Positions 1 to 8,866 are shown, counted from the stretch's first letter. The stretch is DNA of 64,000 nucleotides from Arsenicibacter rosenii (GCF_001870735.1 NZ_MORL01000004.1:190250-254249), one strand, 5' to 3'. The notes: generated by a model not told the origin, from the sequence alone. Program-made: numbers and translations.

Positions 1-2
1 CA

Positions 3-416
3 GCCACCTGGGAAGGCAATTTTCAGGAAGGAAAAGGTACCGTATCGGCAACAAGCGGCGTCCTGAACAGCACGCCGTTCTCATTTAAAACCCGGATCGT
101 GAGCGAAGACGGCACCGCCGGTACAAACCCGGAAGAATTACTGGCCGCTGCCCATGCCGGCTGCTTTACCATGGCCGTCAGCGTAGCCCTCGGGCAGGCG
201 GGCTTTACGGCTGACAAACTGGAAACCAAAGCCGTACTGACACTCGACACCGACAAACTGGAAGTCACGGCTGTCGAACTAAACCTGACCGGCACGGTTC
301 CCGGCATCGATGAGGCGAAGTTTCAGGAACTGGCCGGAGGCGCAAAACAAAACTGCATTATCTCGAAAGCCCTGAGTCCGGGCATCGACATTACCTTAAA
401 CGCAACACTGGCGTAA
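3..416 (+). CDS. osmC: OsmC-family peroxiredoxin (5' end outside window)
   Basis: The reading frame is open from base 3, so the gene begins upstream of the window; the internal GTG at 99 is not the real start. The visible product opens with A-T-W-E-G and G-K-G-T-V-S, the N-terminal signature of OsmC, followed by GTNPEELLAAAHAGCF. The two redox cysteines of the family are present, in HAGCF and KQNC. OsmC proteins are cytosolic dimers that reduce organic hydroperoxides with a cysteine pair; the Escherichia coli protein has 143 residues, and about 138 are seen here, so only a few are missing. The gene converges on the oxidoreductase at 459 with a shared hairpin between them. Confidence 0.93.
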   Translation, partial: ATWEGNFQEGKGTVSATSGVLNSTPFSFKTRIVSEDGTAGTNPEELLAAAHAGCFTMAVSVALGQAGFTADKLETKAVLTLDTDKLEVTAVELNLTGTVPGIDEAKFQELAGGAKQNCIISKALSPGIDITLNATLA

Positions 417-423
417 AAAAAAA

Positions 424-453
424 CAGCCGGTCAGCAATATGGCCGACCGGCTG
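424..453. terminator. Hairpin between convergent genes
   Basis: CAGCCGGTC (424-432) pairs perfectly with GACCGGCTG (445-453) around a 12-base loop. An A-run at 415-423 becomes a U-tract for leftward transcription, so it fits best as the intrinsic terminator of the leftward oxidoreductase. It may also stop osmC read-through. Confidence 0.75.
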
Positions 454-458
454 TCCGG

Positions 459-1733
459 TTAAATCCAGTCCCATCCTGTTCTATATTCACGCGACAAATA
501 CGAATTGGCTTCCGCATCGTGCCTGAATTTCTCTCTCCTTGCATTCCATGCTAACGGGCGGCCCAACCGGTACGAAATCAATCCCAGATGCATCGGCAAC
601 GTCATCTCTCTGGCGTATTCCAGGTTCGACTCGGGTTGCTTCCGGCTCTTCACGGCATCCACAAAATTCTGCTGATGCCCCGGCGAGCGTGGAATTGTTA
701 CGGGTATATCCGCAATGTCCGGCATAGCCACTCCGTTGATGGTTATTTCTTTACTGCTGTAATCACAGATCAGCGTTCCTTTATCACCTTCAAAATAGGC
801 TCCGATTCCCCGTTTTGCCGCACCCGGTACGTTGGGCGGTGTGCTGGTCCAGTACAGCTTCAGGTTATCGAAATCGTATTCAATATCAATCCATTTCGGG
901 GCATCGCCAACGCCTTCGGGCAGCTCGCCTTTGGCACTCACCCGCGTCAGACCTTTTGGCTGTACCGACCACCAGACAATGTCGGCGATGTGGCTCCAGA
1001 AATCCTGAAACACCCCGCCGGAATAATCGAGAAAATAGCGGTACGTAAAGTGGCACCGCTCCGGGCTATACAGTGATTTGGGCGCCGGTCCCTGCCAGTA
1101 ATCCCAGTTGAGGGTTGCGGGCGGGTCCTGATACTTCGACGGTCCCAAAACGGGTGGGAAGCCTGTTTTCCAGAGCCTTACCGTATGCACTTTTCCGATT
1201 GCACCGGCCTGAATCAGCTCCGCCACCCGATGGTAATTGTCGCCGGCATGAATCTGCGTACCCAGCTGAAAAATCCGGTTATGCCGTTTCATTGCTTTGA
1301 GCATCTGCTGCCCTTCCCGCACGCTGAACGACAGCGGTTTCTCGCCGTACACATCTTTGCCGGCCTCAAACGCCAGGATAGCTACCTGCGCGTGCCAGTG
1401 GTCCGGGGTTGCACAGGTGATGGCGTCAATATCCTTGCGGTCCAGAATACGCCGGAAGTCGTCGAACGTTTCCGCTTTTGTATCCGGATGAATGCCCTGC
1501 AGCACCTTTCTGGCGGTGGCCAGATGGTCGCTGTCAACGTCGCACAGCCCCACTACCTCAACCTCGGGCAGGTTAGCAAACCACTTCAGGTGATTGGTTC
1601 CCATGCCGCCCAACCCGATGTGGGCCACCCGCAGCCGGTCGCTCGGAGCCACCTTCCGGGCCAGGGCCGGTGCCATGGCCAGCCCAAATACGCCGGCACC
1701 GGATTGTCTTAAAAAATCTCTTCGGTTAATCAT
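459..1733 (-). CDS. Tat-exported Gfo/Idh/MocA family oxidoreductase
   Basis: NAD(P)-dependent sugar-type dehydrogenase of the Gfo/Idh/MocA family. The start at 1733 is chosen because it puts MINRRDFLRQ, a twin-arginine signal with the RRDFL motif, at the N-terminus; the longer reading to 1787 adds residues in front of it. The Rossmann motif is in RVAHIGLGGMGTNH, and the family's E-K-P motif is in YGEKPLSF. About 424 residues, normal for the secreted Bacteroidota subgroup. Such enzymes act in the periplasm on sugars or sugar derivatives; the substrate cannot be read from sequence. It appears to be a single-gene unit. Confidence 0.9.
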   Translation of the reverse strand: MINRRDFLRQSGAGVFGLAMAPALARKVAPSDRLRVAHIGLGGMGTNHLKWFANLPEVEVVGLCDVDSDHLATARKVLQGIHPDTKAETFDDFRRILDRKDIDAITCATPDHWHAQVAILAFEAGKDVYGEKPLSFSVREGQQMLKAMKRHNRIFQLGTQIHAGDNYHRVAELIQAGAIGKVHTVRLWKTGFPPVLGPSKYQDPPATLNWDYWQGPAPKSLYSPERCHFTYRYFLDYSGGVFQDFWSHIADIVWWSVQPKGLTRVSAKGELPEGVGDAPKWIDIEYDFDNLKLYWTSTPPNVPGAAKRGIGAYFEGDKGTLICDYSSKEITINGVAMPDIADIPVTIPRSPGHQQNFVDAVKSRKQPESNLEYAREMTLPMHLGLISYRLGRPLAWNARREKFRHDAEANSYLSREYRTGWDWI

Positions 1734-1857
1734 AAGGATAGGAAATGGAGGTCTTATCACCTTTTTGTGTAAAAGACTGCCGAACAATATCCTTACCCAA
1801 GGATTTTTTGCTTAGATTGACCCTTAAATTCGTGGGTAAACGTTTATGTCAGGTTTA

Positions 1858-2223
1858 TTAATTCAGCACCCGCTTAATCCGGATCTTTACTTCTTCCGGA
1901 TGAAACGGTTTCTGGATAAAGTCTTCTGCACCGTCCATCAGACAGTTGATACGAACTTCACTTTTTTCGTTACCCGATAAGATTAACACCGGAATGTGGC
2001 TATGCTTCGGATCGTTCTTGATTTTATGGAGTAACTCCTGACCATCAACGCCCGGCATTGATAAATCGGTGACGATTACATCCGTTTGTACACCATGATC
2101 AATTGCATAAAGAGCCCCTGAAGCATCCGAATAAGCCTGTACATTGTACTCTGATGACAAATAGTTTTGCAACAGCATCTGGATCATTTCATTGTCGTCA
2201 ACTACTACTACAGTCGGTTTCAT
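1858..2223 (-). CDS. Single-domain response regulator (CheY-like)
   Basis: A 121-residue stand-alone receiver. The start at 2223 gives MKPTVVVVDDNE; the open frame runs further upstream but without receiver homology. Acidic pocket D9-D10, phospho-acceptor D53 in TDLSMPG, the conserved Ser in LILSGN and the Lys in FIQKPF are all present. There is no output domain, so it acts through protein contact or as a phosphate shuttle. It is divergent from the NtrC-type activator at 2409 and lies in an island of phosphorelay genes; a role with the hybrid kinase at 5613 is inference. Confidence 0.9.
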   Translation of the reverse strand: MKPTVVVVDDNEMIQMLLQNYLSSEYNVQAYSDASGALYAIDHGVQTDVIVTDLSMPGVDGQELLHKIKNDPKHSHIPVLILSGNEKSEVRINCLMDGAEDFIQKPFHPEEVKIRIKRVLN

Positions 2224-2366
2224 CGTGTTAGAATTTTTATGGGTTTGTCGTATTTTTCTATAATCCAAATACGTACCAGTTAATTTAAAAACACATAACA
2301 CCCTTATTATCAGAACAATATTTATTTTCTAGGCTCTAAATTTATCCAAAATCAGGAATTTATATC

Positions 2367-2374
2367 TATTTTTG
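2367..2374 (+). promoter_or_regulatory. Candidate -7 element of the NtrC-type gene
   Basis: TATTTTTG fits the Bacteroidota -7 consensus TAnnTTTG, about 35 bases before the start codon. No good TTG is seen at the matching -33 distance, so support is partial. Confidence 0.4.
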
Positions 2375-2408
2375 GAAAATTTCCCATTCACTGACTGATT
2401 GCCTGAAC

Positions 2409-3761
2409 ATGGAAAACGGTTTTACCATTTTTGTTGTCGAAGACGATGTGTTTTACGGTACCATGCTGGAGTATCATCTCACCCTGAACCCCGATTATTC
2501 GGTAGTCCGGTTTGAGACAGGAAAAGCCCTGCTGAACAACCTGCATCGCAAACCATCGGTTATCACCCTGGATTATTCCTTACCCGACATGAACGGCGAA
2601 GCGGTGCTTAAACTGGTCAGGAAGCAGTTTCCCGATGTTCCGGTCATTATCATTTCCGGTCAGGAAGATATTTCGACGGCAGTCACCCTGCTCAAAAACG
2701 GGGCATACGACTACATCGTTAAAGACGACAACACCAAAGACCGGCTGTGGAGTACCTTAATTAAAGCACGGGAAACCCAGCAGCTGCGGGCAGAAGTGGA
2801 TCAGTTACGGGAGCAGGTACGGGAACAGTATGATTTCGGCAACCTCATTGTTGGCAACAGTCCGCAGCTGAAGCGGGTTTTCGCCGTCATGGAAAAAGCA
2901 ACCCGTTCCAGCATCACCGTGTCCATTCATGGCGAGACCGGAACGGGTAAAGAACTCGTTGCCAAGGCCATTCACTACAATTCTACCCGTCAGAAAAAGC
3001 CCTTTGTGCCCGTCAACGTGGCAGCTATTCCGAAAGATCTGATGGAGAGTGAGCTGTTCGGCCATGAGAAAGGTGCGTTTACTGGCGCCGTTAACCGCCG
3101 GATCGGCAAATTTGAGGAGGCTAACGGAGGCACCCTGTTTATGGACGAGGTAGCCGAAATGGACCTGACAATGCAGGTGAAGCTGCTGCGTGTGCTGCAG
3201 GAACAGGAATTTAACCGGATCGGCAGTAACCAGCTCGTTAAAAGTGATTTCCGGCTTATTGTAGCCACCCACAAGAACCTGGCCGAAGAAGTCCGGTCCG
3301 GCCGTTTCCGGGAAGATTTATACTACCGGCTGCTTGGGTTGTCGGTTGAGCTTCCGCCTCTCCGCGAGCGGGAAAACGACATTGCGATCCTGAGCCGGTA
3401 TTTCATGGACGAATACGCCAAAAAGAATAAACTTGGCAAGCTGAACTTATCGGCTGAAGCCCTTAAAAAGCTGCTTCCCTATCCGTTTCCCGGCAATGTC
3501 CGCGAACTGAAAGCCATTATCGAACTGGCCTGCGTAATGGCCGACAACGGAGTGATCCAGGCCGAGGACATTACCTTCCGGTCGATTCGTCCGGAAGGCG
3601 CTTTTCTGATGCAGGAGATGACTCTTCGGGAATATACGCGCCGGATCGTCCGGTTTTACCTTGACAAATACGACAACGATGTATTGCTGGTTGCCGAAAA
3701 ACTGGATATCGGAAAATCAACGATTTATAACATGCTGAAATCAGGTGAATTAACCTCATAG
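2409..3761 (+). CDS. NtrC-family sigma-54-dependent response regulator
   Basis: A 450-residue enhancer-binding protein with three modules. The receiver (about 1-120) has D11-D12, acceptor D55 in TLDYSLPD and K105. The AAA+ domain (about 145-385) has Walker A GETGTGK at 175-181, the sigma-54 contact loop GAFTGA at 222-227 and Walker B GGTLFMDE around D246. A Fis-like helix-turn-helix (about 424-446) ends the protein. All the signatures needed to activate RpoN polymerase are intact. It probably drives the candidate sigma-54 promoters at 3888 and 8933; that pairing is inference. The next gene downstream, a receiver-HPt protein, could pass it phosphate. Confidence 0.95.
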   Translation: MENGFTIFVVEDDVFYGTMLEYHLTLNPDYSVVRFETGKALLNNLHRKPSVITLDYSLPDMNGEAVLKLVRKQFPDVPVIIISGQEDISTAVTLLKNGAYDYIVKDDNTKDRLWSTLIKARETQQLRAEVDQLREQVREQYDFGNLIVGNSPQLKRVFAVMEKATRSSITVSIHGETGTGKELVAKAIHYNSTRQKKPFVPVNVAAIPKDLMESELFGHEKGAFTGAVNRRIGKFEEANGGTLFMDEVAEMDLTMQVKLLRVLQEQEFNRIGSNQLVKSDFRLIVATHKNLAEEVRSGRFREDLYYRLLGLSVELPPLRERENDIAILSRYFMDEYAKKNKLGKLNLSAEALKKLLPYPFPGNVRELKAIIELACVMADNGVIQAEDITFRSIRPEGAFLMQEMTLREYTRRIVRFYLDKYDNDVLLVAEKLDIGKSTIYNMLKSGELTS

Positions 3762-3799
3762 CCTGTAGCTGTTCTCCTGATTTAACACCTCTTTGTTTC

Positions 3800-3830
3800 C
3801 CACAATCTGGACTTCATTTCCAGATTGTGG
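3800..3830. promoter_or_regulatory. 12-bp inverted repeat, candidate enhancer site
   Basis: CCACAATCTGGA (3800-3811) and TCCAGATTGTGG (3819-3830) are perfect inverted arms with a 7-base spacer. The dyad lies 58 bases upstream of a sigma-54-like promoter and just after the NtrC-type gene, the usual place for an upstream activator site. The 10-mer CTGGACTTCA (3807-3816) recurs on the other strand at 8848-8857. It could instead be a terminator for the gene ending at 3761, but no T-tract follows it. Confidence 0.45.
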
Positions 3831-3887
3831 AACCATAACACAACAGACAAAATCACCAATCTCCTCATTTTCTGCAATTTATAGCGA

Positions 3888-3903
3888 TGGCACACTTTGT
3901 GCA
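3888..3903 (+). promoter_or_regulatory. Candidate sigma-54 (-24/-12) promoter
   Basis: TGGCAC at 3888-3893 and GTGCA at 3899-3903 match the RpoN consensus TGGCAC-N5-TTGCA with correct GG/GC spacing and one mismatch (G for T). The predicted transcript would start near 3914, a short leader before the ATG at 3927. An activator of the right class is encoded just upstream. Confidence 0.55.
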
Positions 3904-3926
3904 TAATCAGCAGAAAATAGGCCTAT

Positions 3927-4712
3927 ATGCATTTTTCTGCCTTCAACGAGGACCATATACGCGGCAGTCGGGTGCTATTGGTAGAGGACAATTTAATGAA
4001 TCAGTTCTTTGCCAGGCAACTGATGGAAGACTGGCATATAATTGTCGACATTGCTCAGAACGGAGTCGAAGCAGTCGAGATGGTTATAGCGCAGGTGTAT
4101 GATTTAATTCTGATGGATATCCAGATGCCCCGTATGGACGGGCTCCAGGCTACCCGTATGATTCGTCAGCACCACCGGTTGAACACGCCGATTATTGCAT
4201 TAACGGCACTTTCTGCTCGTGAAGACATTGACCTGTTCCGGCAGGCGGGCATGGATGACTATCTTATTAAGCCATTTCTGAATGAAGAACTGAGGAAAAA
4301 ACTCGTAACGTTTATCCCCAAACCTAAAGCAAAATCAACTGATTTTCAAAAAAGTACAGCCATGAGTCACGCGATTGTACCTCTTTTTAACAAGGGGCGT
4401 TTGGCGATGATGCTAAACAACGACGAAGGACGCATACTGCAAATGGAAAATTTGTTCATTCAGCAGGCACGAGACACCATCATGCAAATGCAGGAATCGC
4501 TTCTTAATCAGGAATGGGACCGCCTCAGCAAGCTTGCTCATAAGATCAAAGCTTCGGTTGACCTAATGGATGTTAACTCGCTTAAACGTCCCGTCCGCGA
4601 CCTGGAAGCCAATGCTAAATTACCGCAGCCCGGAACCGATTTCACCCAGCTGACCAATCAGGTTTGTCAAACGCTCGAACAGGTTTGTCAGCAGATAGAA
4701 GCAAGCCGTTAA
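3927..4712 (+). CDS. Response regulator fused to an HPt-like domain
   Basis: A 261-residue two-module signalling protein. The receiver (about 14-130) has the E20-D21 acidic pair, acceptor D64 in ILMDIQMPRMDG and K115 in LIKPF. After a Lys/Ser-rich linker, residues 150-260 look like a histidine phosphotransfer bundle, with H205 in LAHKIKAS, the H-x-x-K pattern of HPt domains. Receiver plus HPt in one chain suggests an intermediate in a multi-step phosphorelay, taking phosphate from a hybrid kinase and passing it on. The downstream glycosyltransferase starts 7 bases after its stop, so they form an operon behind the sigma-54-like promoter. Confidence 0.85.
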   Translation: MHFSAFNEDHIRGSRVLLVEDNLMNQFFARQLMEDWHIIVDIAQNGVEAVEMVIAQVYDLILMDIQMPRMDGLQATRMIRQHHRLNTPIIALTALSAREDIDLFRQAGMDDYLIKPFLNEELRKKLVTFIPKPKAKSTDFQKSTAMSHAIVPLFNKGRLAMMLNNDEGRILQMENLFIQQARDTIMQMQESLLNQEWDRLSKLAHKIKASVDLMDVNSLKRPVRDLEANAKLPQPGTDFTQLTNQVCQTLEQVCQQIEASR

Positions 4713-4719
4713 TGTACCG

Positions 4720-5607
4720 ATGGCCACACTCCCTTTTGTTTCAATCATCACCGTAAACTATAACCAAACCGCAGTAACCTGCGACCTGCTCGATTCACTT
4801 ACCGTATCCGTAACTTGTTTTTCTCAATTTGAGATTATTGTCGTCGATAACGGCTCGCAGCACTCCTGCGAGCCGGTTATCAACCGAAATTACCCCCATG
4901 TCCGTGTTGTTTCGAGCGAAACAAATCTTGGCTCTGCCGGAGGGGTTAACCTGGGGCTGCGCATCGCCCGGGGCGATTATTTTATGCTTCTCGATAACGA
5001 TACGAAAGTTTCCCCTGATTTTCTGCTCCCGTTAGTCAATGCCATGCAGCAACATCCGGATGTCGGGATTTGCGCAGCCAAAATCCGGTCATACGAAAAA
5101 CCGGAATACATTCAGTTTGCCGGTTCGACGCCATTGCACCCCTTACGCATGGCTCCGCAACTTATCGGAAACGGACATAAGGACGAAGGACAGTTTGATC
5201 AGGAAGGCTATACGCATCATGTACATGGCGCTGCGCTGCTTGTCAGACGCGAAGCGGTGAATAGGGCAGGTGTAATGCCGGAGGAGTATTTTCTTTACTA
5301 TCAGGAGGTTGAATGGTGTGAGCGCATAAAACAAGCCGGATTCCGCATTTATTTCGTCCCCGAGTCCGTCGTCTATCACAAAGGATCAGTGAGCCTGAGT
5401 AAAACCAGTGCGTTTCAGGTGTATTATAAAACCCGCAACCGCATTCTGCTGGCCCGTCGCTGGCGGCGGGGCCCCGGACGCTGGGTCACTCTCAGCTACT
5501 TATGCCTTATTACATTCCGGGATATACTGGCCTACACCTATGCCGGCAAAATTCCGCAGCGAGTTGGCTGTTGGGAAGCCGTTAAGTGGCACCTGGTCAA
5601 CCGCTGA
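4720..5607 (+). CDS. Glycosyltransferase family 2 (rhamnosyltransferase-like)
   Basis: A 295-residue GT-A glycosyltransferase. The nucleotide-sugar domain opens with FVSIITVNYNQT. The metal-binding D-x-D type motif is in MLLDNDTKVSPDF, and the acceptor-side acidic pair is in YQEVEWCERI, as in rhamnosyl- and galactofuranosyl-transferases. No membrane segment is evident apart from a hydrophobic stretch near the C-terminus. It probably adds a sugar to a lipid-linked surface glycan; donor and acceptor are unknown. It follows the receiver-HPt gene by 7 bases, placing a glycan enzyme under the same control as a phosphorelay protein. It converges on the histidine kinase, whose stop is 5 bases away. 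Confidence 0.87.
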   Translation: MATLPFVSIITVNYNQTAVTCDLLDSLTVSVTCFSQFEIIVVDNGSQHSCEPVINRNYPHVRVVSSETNLGSAGGVNLGLRIARGDYFMLLDNDTKVSPDFLLPLVNAMQQHPDVGICAAKIRSYEKPEYIQFAGSTPLHPLRMAPQLIGNGHKDEGQFDQEGYTHHVHGAALLVRREAVNRAGVMPEEYFLYYQEVEWCERIKQAGFRIYFVPESVVYHKGSVSLSKTSAFQVYYKTRNRILLARRWRRGPGRWVTLSYLCLITFRDILAYTYAGKIPQRVGCWEAVKWHLVNR

Positions 5608-5612
5608 GCCGA

Positions 5613-8156
5613 TTATTCGATTGCCTTACCGAGCCGCGCAAACTCCTGCTTAATGAGTGGCAGTTTTTCGGCTACGATCCGACCTAACGCAGCGGCAGCG
5701 ACCGGCACCTGCTCATCAGACGGCGATGCTTTCAGCAACAGTTCAAACTGCTTTCCGGTATTGGCCACTTCGGTCAGCCCGACCATCACCAGTGAAGGCC
5801 TGAACTGGTGCGACAAGGCAGCCAGTTGTTTCCAGTCCTGTGCCGCAATCACCTCTTCAATTTTCCCCAGCTCCGGAAACGTTGTTTCCATAAACAGCGA
5901 AAACATCATGTGTGCGTAGGAATAGTCATGGCCATAGAACTGTTCTAACTGCTCAACATCCAGTGCTGTACTGTAGGTATACGGCTCTGACGGGTCGGCG
6001 GGCTCGTTGAACGGGTCCGGGAGTAATCCGGTCTTTACGGCAGGCGTTTCCGGCGTCGGCAGATAACGCTGTAATAACTGAAGCAACTGATCCGGGGTAA
6101 ACGGCTTACTAAGGCAGTCGTTCATACCAGACGCAATGGCTTCGCTTTGCTCCTTAGCAAAAGCAGTTGCCGTCAGCGCAATGATCGGAATGGCTGCATT
6201 CGGATTGGCCTTCATACTACGCAGCCTGACGGTCGTCTCGAAACCGTTCATGACGGGCATCATTAAATCCATCAGAACGAGATCGTACGTATGTTGTTCA
6301 ACCAGCCGGATCGCTTCGAGGCCGTTGTCAGCCACATCATATTCGGCTTTCCACTTCCGCAACAGACCTTCTACATACTTTTTATTCAGCGGATTATCTT
6401 CAACGATCAGGATTTTCTTGGATTCAAGGCAGGCGCTGTCAATTTTACCGTGTTCATCCACGATACTGAGATCTTCGTCGCCGGCGATTTTCAGCGGCAG
6501 TGTAAACGTAAAGGTTGCCCCCTGATTCAGTGCACTTTCCACGGCAATTTCGCCACCATGAAGGTTTACCAGCTGCTTCACGATAGCCAGTCCAAGGCCG
6601 GTGCCGCCATATTTACTTTTCACATCGCGGTCGGCCTGTTTAAAGCTTTCGAAAATGGTTTCAAGGTGCTGCGGGGCAATGCCGATACCGGTATCCGTAA
6701 CACTAACTTCGGTCATCAGGAAATCGCCTAACTGATCCAGCAGTGTTACCTGAACGCGAACGGAACCTTTCTCTGTAAATTTGACTGCGTTACCAATCAG
6801 GTTCATCAGAATCTGGCGCAGCATCGTCGCATCGCCCATGACCGTCCGCTGAATCTGCGTATCTACCAGGGATTCTATTTTGACAGGTTTATCCCGCAGG
6901 CGCAGTTTAAACGTTTTGGTCAGTTCATTAAGCAGATCCGGCAGATTGAACGGCCGTTCTGTCAACTGCATTTCTCCGGCTTCAATCTTTGAAATATCCA
7001 GCACATCGGATACCAGCGCCAGCAGCAAATCTGCCGAATGGCTGATTGCATCGAGGTATTCACGCTGCAATACGGTCAGTTCAGTATCGTACAGCAAGTG
7101 CGTCATGCCGATAATCCCGTTGATCGGCGTCCGGATTTCATGGCTCATGTTAGCCAGAAAACGTTTTTCGGCCTTGCGGGCTTCTTCCGCAATGCGCCGG
7201 GCCTCCTCCAGGGCTTCCTGTGTGCGCTTGCGCTCCGAAATATCCAGGTGTATGCCGATCGAACCCGTCACTTTGCCGGAAGGCTCAATAATGGGCGCCC
7301 CGCTGATAATGACCCAGATAATCTGCCCGTCTTTCCGGCGCAACGGAACTTCGTAAACCCCGGGTTCGCCGGAAAGCCGGTGTTTATTCTGTTCATCAAT
7401 AATCCGCCGGAACGAATCATCGGGTAACAGCACCTCCTTGGCTCTCTTTCCGACCAGTTCTTCCGGCGCATAACCGACCAGTTTTGAAAAACGCGGATAA
7501 ACCTTCTGGATAATATCATGGTTATCTACCTCAATCAACCCCAGCTCCATATTTTCGATGATACCCCGGTACTTTTCCTCGCTGTACCGGATGATATCCT
7601 GGACCTTGCGCTGTTCGGTAATGTCTTCATAGCGCCAGAGGTGCCCCAGATAACGATCACCGGCCACGATCGGGATATAGTCCCGTTCCAGAATCCGGCC
7701 GTCGTTCATTTTCAGTTCCTCGCCGATGCATAGCTTTTTTTCCTGTAGCAATGTATCTACCCGCCGCACAAATCCGTCAGGGTCCTCAAATGCGTGCTTA
7801 CTCTGCTCAGCAGATTGTGAACAGTCGGCGCCGACCAGTAAGTCGGGGTTGACTGGTATATCAAATAAATCGCAGAAGATCTGATTGGTCAGAACGATTT
7901 TACGGTGTTCATTTTCCAGCAATACCCCTGAATGCAGGTTCTGTATCAAAGACCGGTACTGCATTTCCGACAGCAACAATGAATCAGTCCGCTCCTTCAC
8001 GGCTGTTTCCAGGGAGGTGTTCATATGCTTCAGCTCTTCGTTTGCGCGATAGAGCTCCAGCGACTTTTCTTCAAGAAGTTTTTCTGCCTGTTTCCGGGCA
8101 TTGATTTCACGCTGAATCCGTCGCTTAAGCAATTCTACCTCTTCTGCTACATTCAT
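5613..8156 (-). CDS. Hybrid sensor histidine kinase (PAS-PAS-HK-REC-HPt)
   Basis: 847 residues with no membrane segment, so cytosolic. A coiled coil (about 1-60) leads into two PAS folds (about 65-185 and 190-310), the second ending in HLDISERK. The dimerization helix carries H339 in NMSHEIRTPINGI, then the ATPase boxes (NLIGNAVKF, DTGIGI, GGTGLGLAIV). The receiver has acceptor D630 in LVLMDLMMP and the Lys in LSKPF. The tail (about 735-845) resembles an HPt bundle with H783 in LSHQFRPS, where the usual H-x-x-K-G is altered. It lies 25 bases downstream of an H-NOX gene, the arrangement known for H-NOX-regulated kinases, so the haem protein is its likely partner. Confidence 0.93.
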   Translation of the reverse strand: MNVAEEVELLKRRIQREINARKQAEKLLEEKSLELYRANEELKHMNTSLETAVKERTDSLLLSEMQYRSLIQNLHSGVLLENEHRKIVLTNQIFCDLFDIPVNPDLLVGADCSQSAEQSKHAFEDPDGFVRRVDTLLQEKKLCIGEELKMNDGRILERDYIPIVAGDRYLGHLWRYEDITEQRKVQDIIRYSEEKYRGIIENMELGLIEVDNHDIIQKVYPRFSKLVGYAPEELVGKRAKEVLLPDDSFRRIIDEQNKHRLSGEPGVYEVPLRRKDGQIIWVIISGAPIIEPSGKVTGSIGIHLDISERKRTQEALEEARRIAEEARKAEKRFLANMSHEIRTPINGIIGMTHLLYDTELTVLQREYLDAISHSADLLLALVSDVLDISKIEAGEMQLTERPFNLPDLLNELTKTFKLRLRDKPVKIESLVDTQIQRTVMGDATMLRQILMNLIGNAVKFTEKGSVRVQVTLLDQLGDFLMTEVSVTDTGIGIAPQHLETIFESFKQADRDVKSKYGGTGLGLAIVKQLVNLHGGEIAVESALNQGATFTFTLPLKIAGDEDLSIVDEHGKIDSACLESKKILIVEDNPLNKKYVEGLLRKWKAEYDVADNGLEAIRLVEQHTYDLVLMDLMMPVMNGFETTVRLRSMKANPNAAIPIIALTATAFAKEQSEAIASGMNDCLSKPFTPDQLLQLLQRYLPTPETPAVKTGLLPDPFNEPADPSEPYTYSTALDVEQLEQFYGHDYSYAHMMFSLFMETTFPELGKIEEVIAAQDWKQLAALSHQFRPSLVMVGLTEVANTGKQFELLLKASPSDEQVPVAAAALGRIVAEKLPLIKQEFARLGKAIE

Positions 8157-8181
8157 ATTACGGTCGTTACTGAATTTTACG

Positions 8182-8718
8182 CTATTTCTTTATCAAAAAT
8201 CGTACTGATTTTCCCGTACTTTCCAATGATTCTGTCTCTATTGTGATCTGCTCCTGAAAGTGTCTGGCCGTTGCCATGATTAACCCAACGGCTAAACTGC
8301 TCATTCTGCGATCAGACTGATAAATCATCTCTAACGTGTGTTCGTCAAGCCGGGTCGTCTGAAACCGGGGTAATTCCGCATCCGGATACAATTTCAGTAC
8401 ATCCACATGAATCGTTCCCTCAACACTTTCCAAAAGCTGGAAAGAATCTTTACTCGCTGTAATCAGCCAGGGATAATTTTTCAGAAATACACGGAATAAA
8501 TGGTCTCCGAACGCAGTCAGTACATCATCTCCTGACAGTTGTTCAGCGTTGCAGAGAGTTGTCAGTAAAGCATGCATTTCAGATGACGGATATGTACCTG
8601 TTGCCGTATAGGCACCATCATTCGGCACCTTACTTTGCCGGATAATTCTGTCTACTGCTTCATAGCCGTATTTTTCCTCAACCATTTCCAGAAACTCGGT
8701 AAAAACAATGCCTTTCAT
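8182..8718 (-). CDS. H-NOX haem-based gas sensor (HNOB domain)
   Basis: A 178-residue protein with the length and layout of stand-alone H-NOX domains. It begins MKGIVFTEFLEMVEEKYG. H104 in TIHVDV is the expected haem-ligating histidine, P117 follows in the E-L-P-R-F segment, and the haem-propionate motif Y-x-S-x-R is Y133-S135-R137. H-NOX proteins bind haem and sense NO, or O2 in some anaerobes; which gas is bound here is not visible. Together with the downstream hybrid kinase it forms a two-gene operon (25-base gap), matching known H-NOX/kinase pairs in which ligand binding changes autophosphorylation. Confidence 0.88.
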   Translation of the reverse strand: MKGIVFTEFLEMVEEKYGYEAVDRIIRQSKVPNDGAYTATGTYPSSEMHALLTTLCNAEQLSGDDVLTAFGDHLFRVFLKNYPWLITASKDSFQLLESVEGTIHVDVLKLYPDAELPRFQTTRLDEHTLEMIYQSDRRMSSLAVGLIMATARHFQEQITIETESLESTGKSVRFLIKK

Positions 8719-8831
8719 CGATTATCTATCTATGTGTGTCAAGCGTTGCAATTAGGTACTGTTATTTATACGGCAAAATATATGATATTAATGTACTGTA
8801 AACAAATTTTAAGGCTATATAAAGGTACAGA

Positions 8832-8866
8832 ACTCCAGTGAATGCATTGAAGTCCAGTTTCTGGAA
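8832..8866. promoter_or_regulatory. Dyad cluster, candidate activator site
   Basis: TCCAG-TTT-CTGGA (8853-8865) is an inverted pair, and a further TCCAG lies at 8834-8838. TGAAGTCCAG (8848-8857) is the exact reverse complement of the 10-mer in the dyad at 3807-3816. The cluster lies in the divergent gap between the H-NOX gene and the GT4 operon, 67 bases before a sigma-54-like promoter. Function is inferred from shared sequence and spacing only. Confidence 0.35.

Noticed and set aside
588-1076. 162-codon open frame on the plus strand
   Set aside because: Antisense to the Gfo/Idh/MocA oxidoreductase, with no family signature.
3887-4102. Alternative 71-codon frame at the sigma-54 promoter
   Set aside because: It overlaps the promoter and the receiver-HPt gene in another frame and shows no domain.
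8719-8831. Promoter for the H-NOX gene
   Set aside because: Only near matches (ATATTTTG) to the Bacteroidota -7 were found and no sigma-54 site faces the H-NOX gene, so none is listed.
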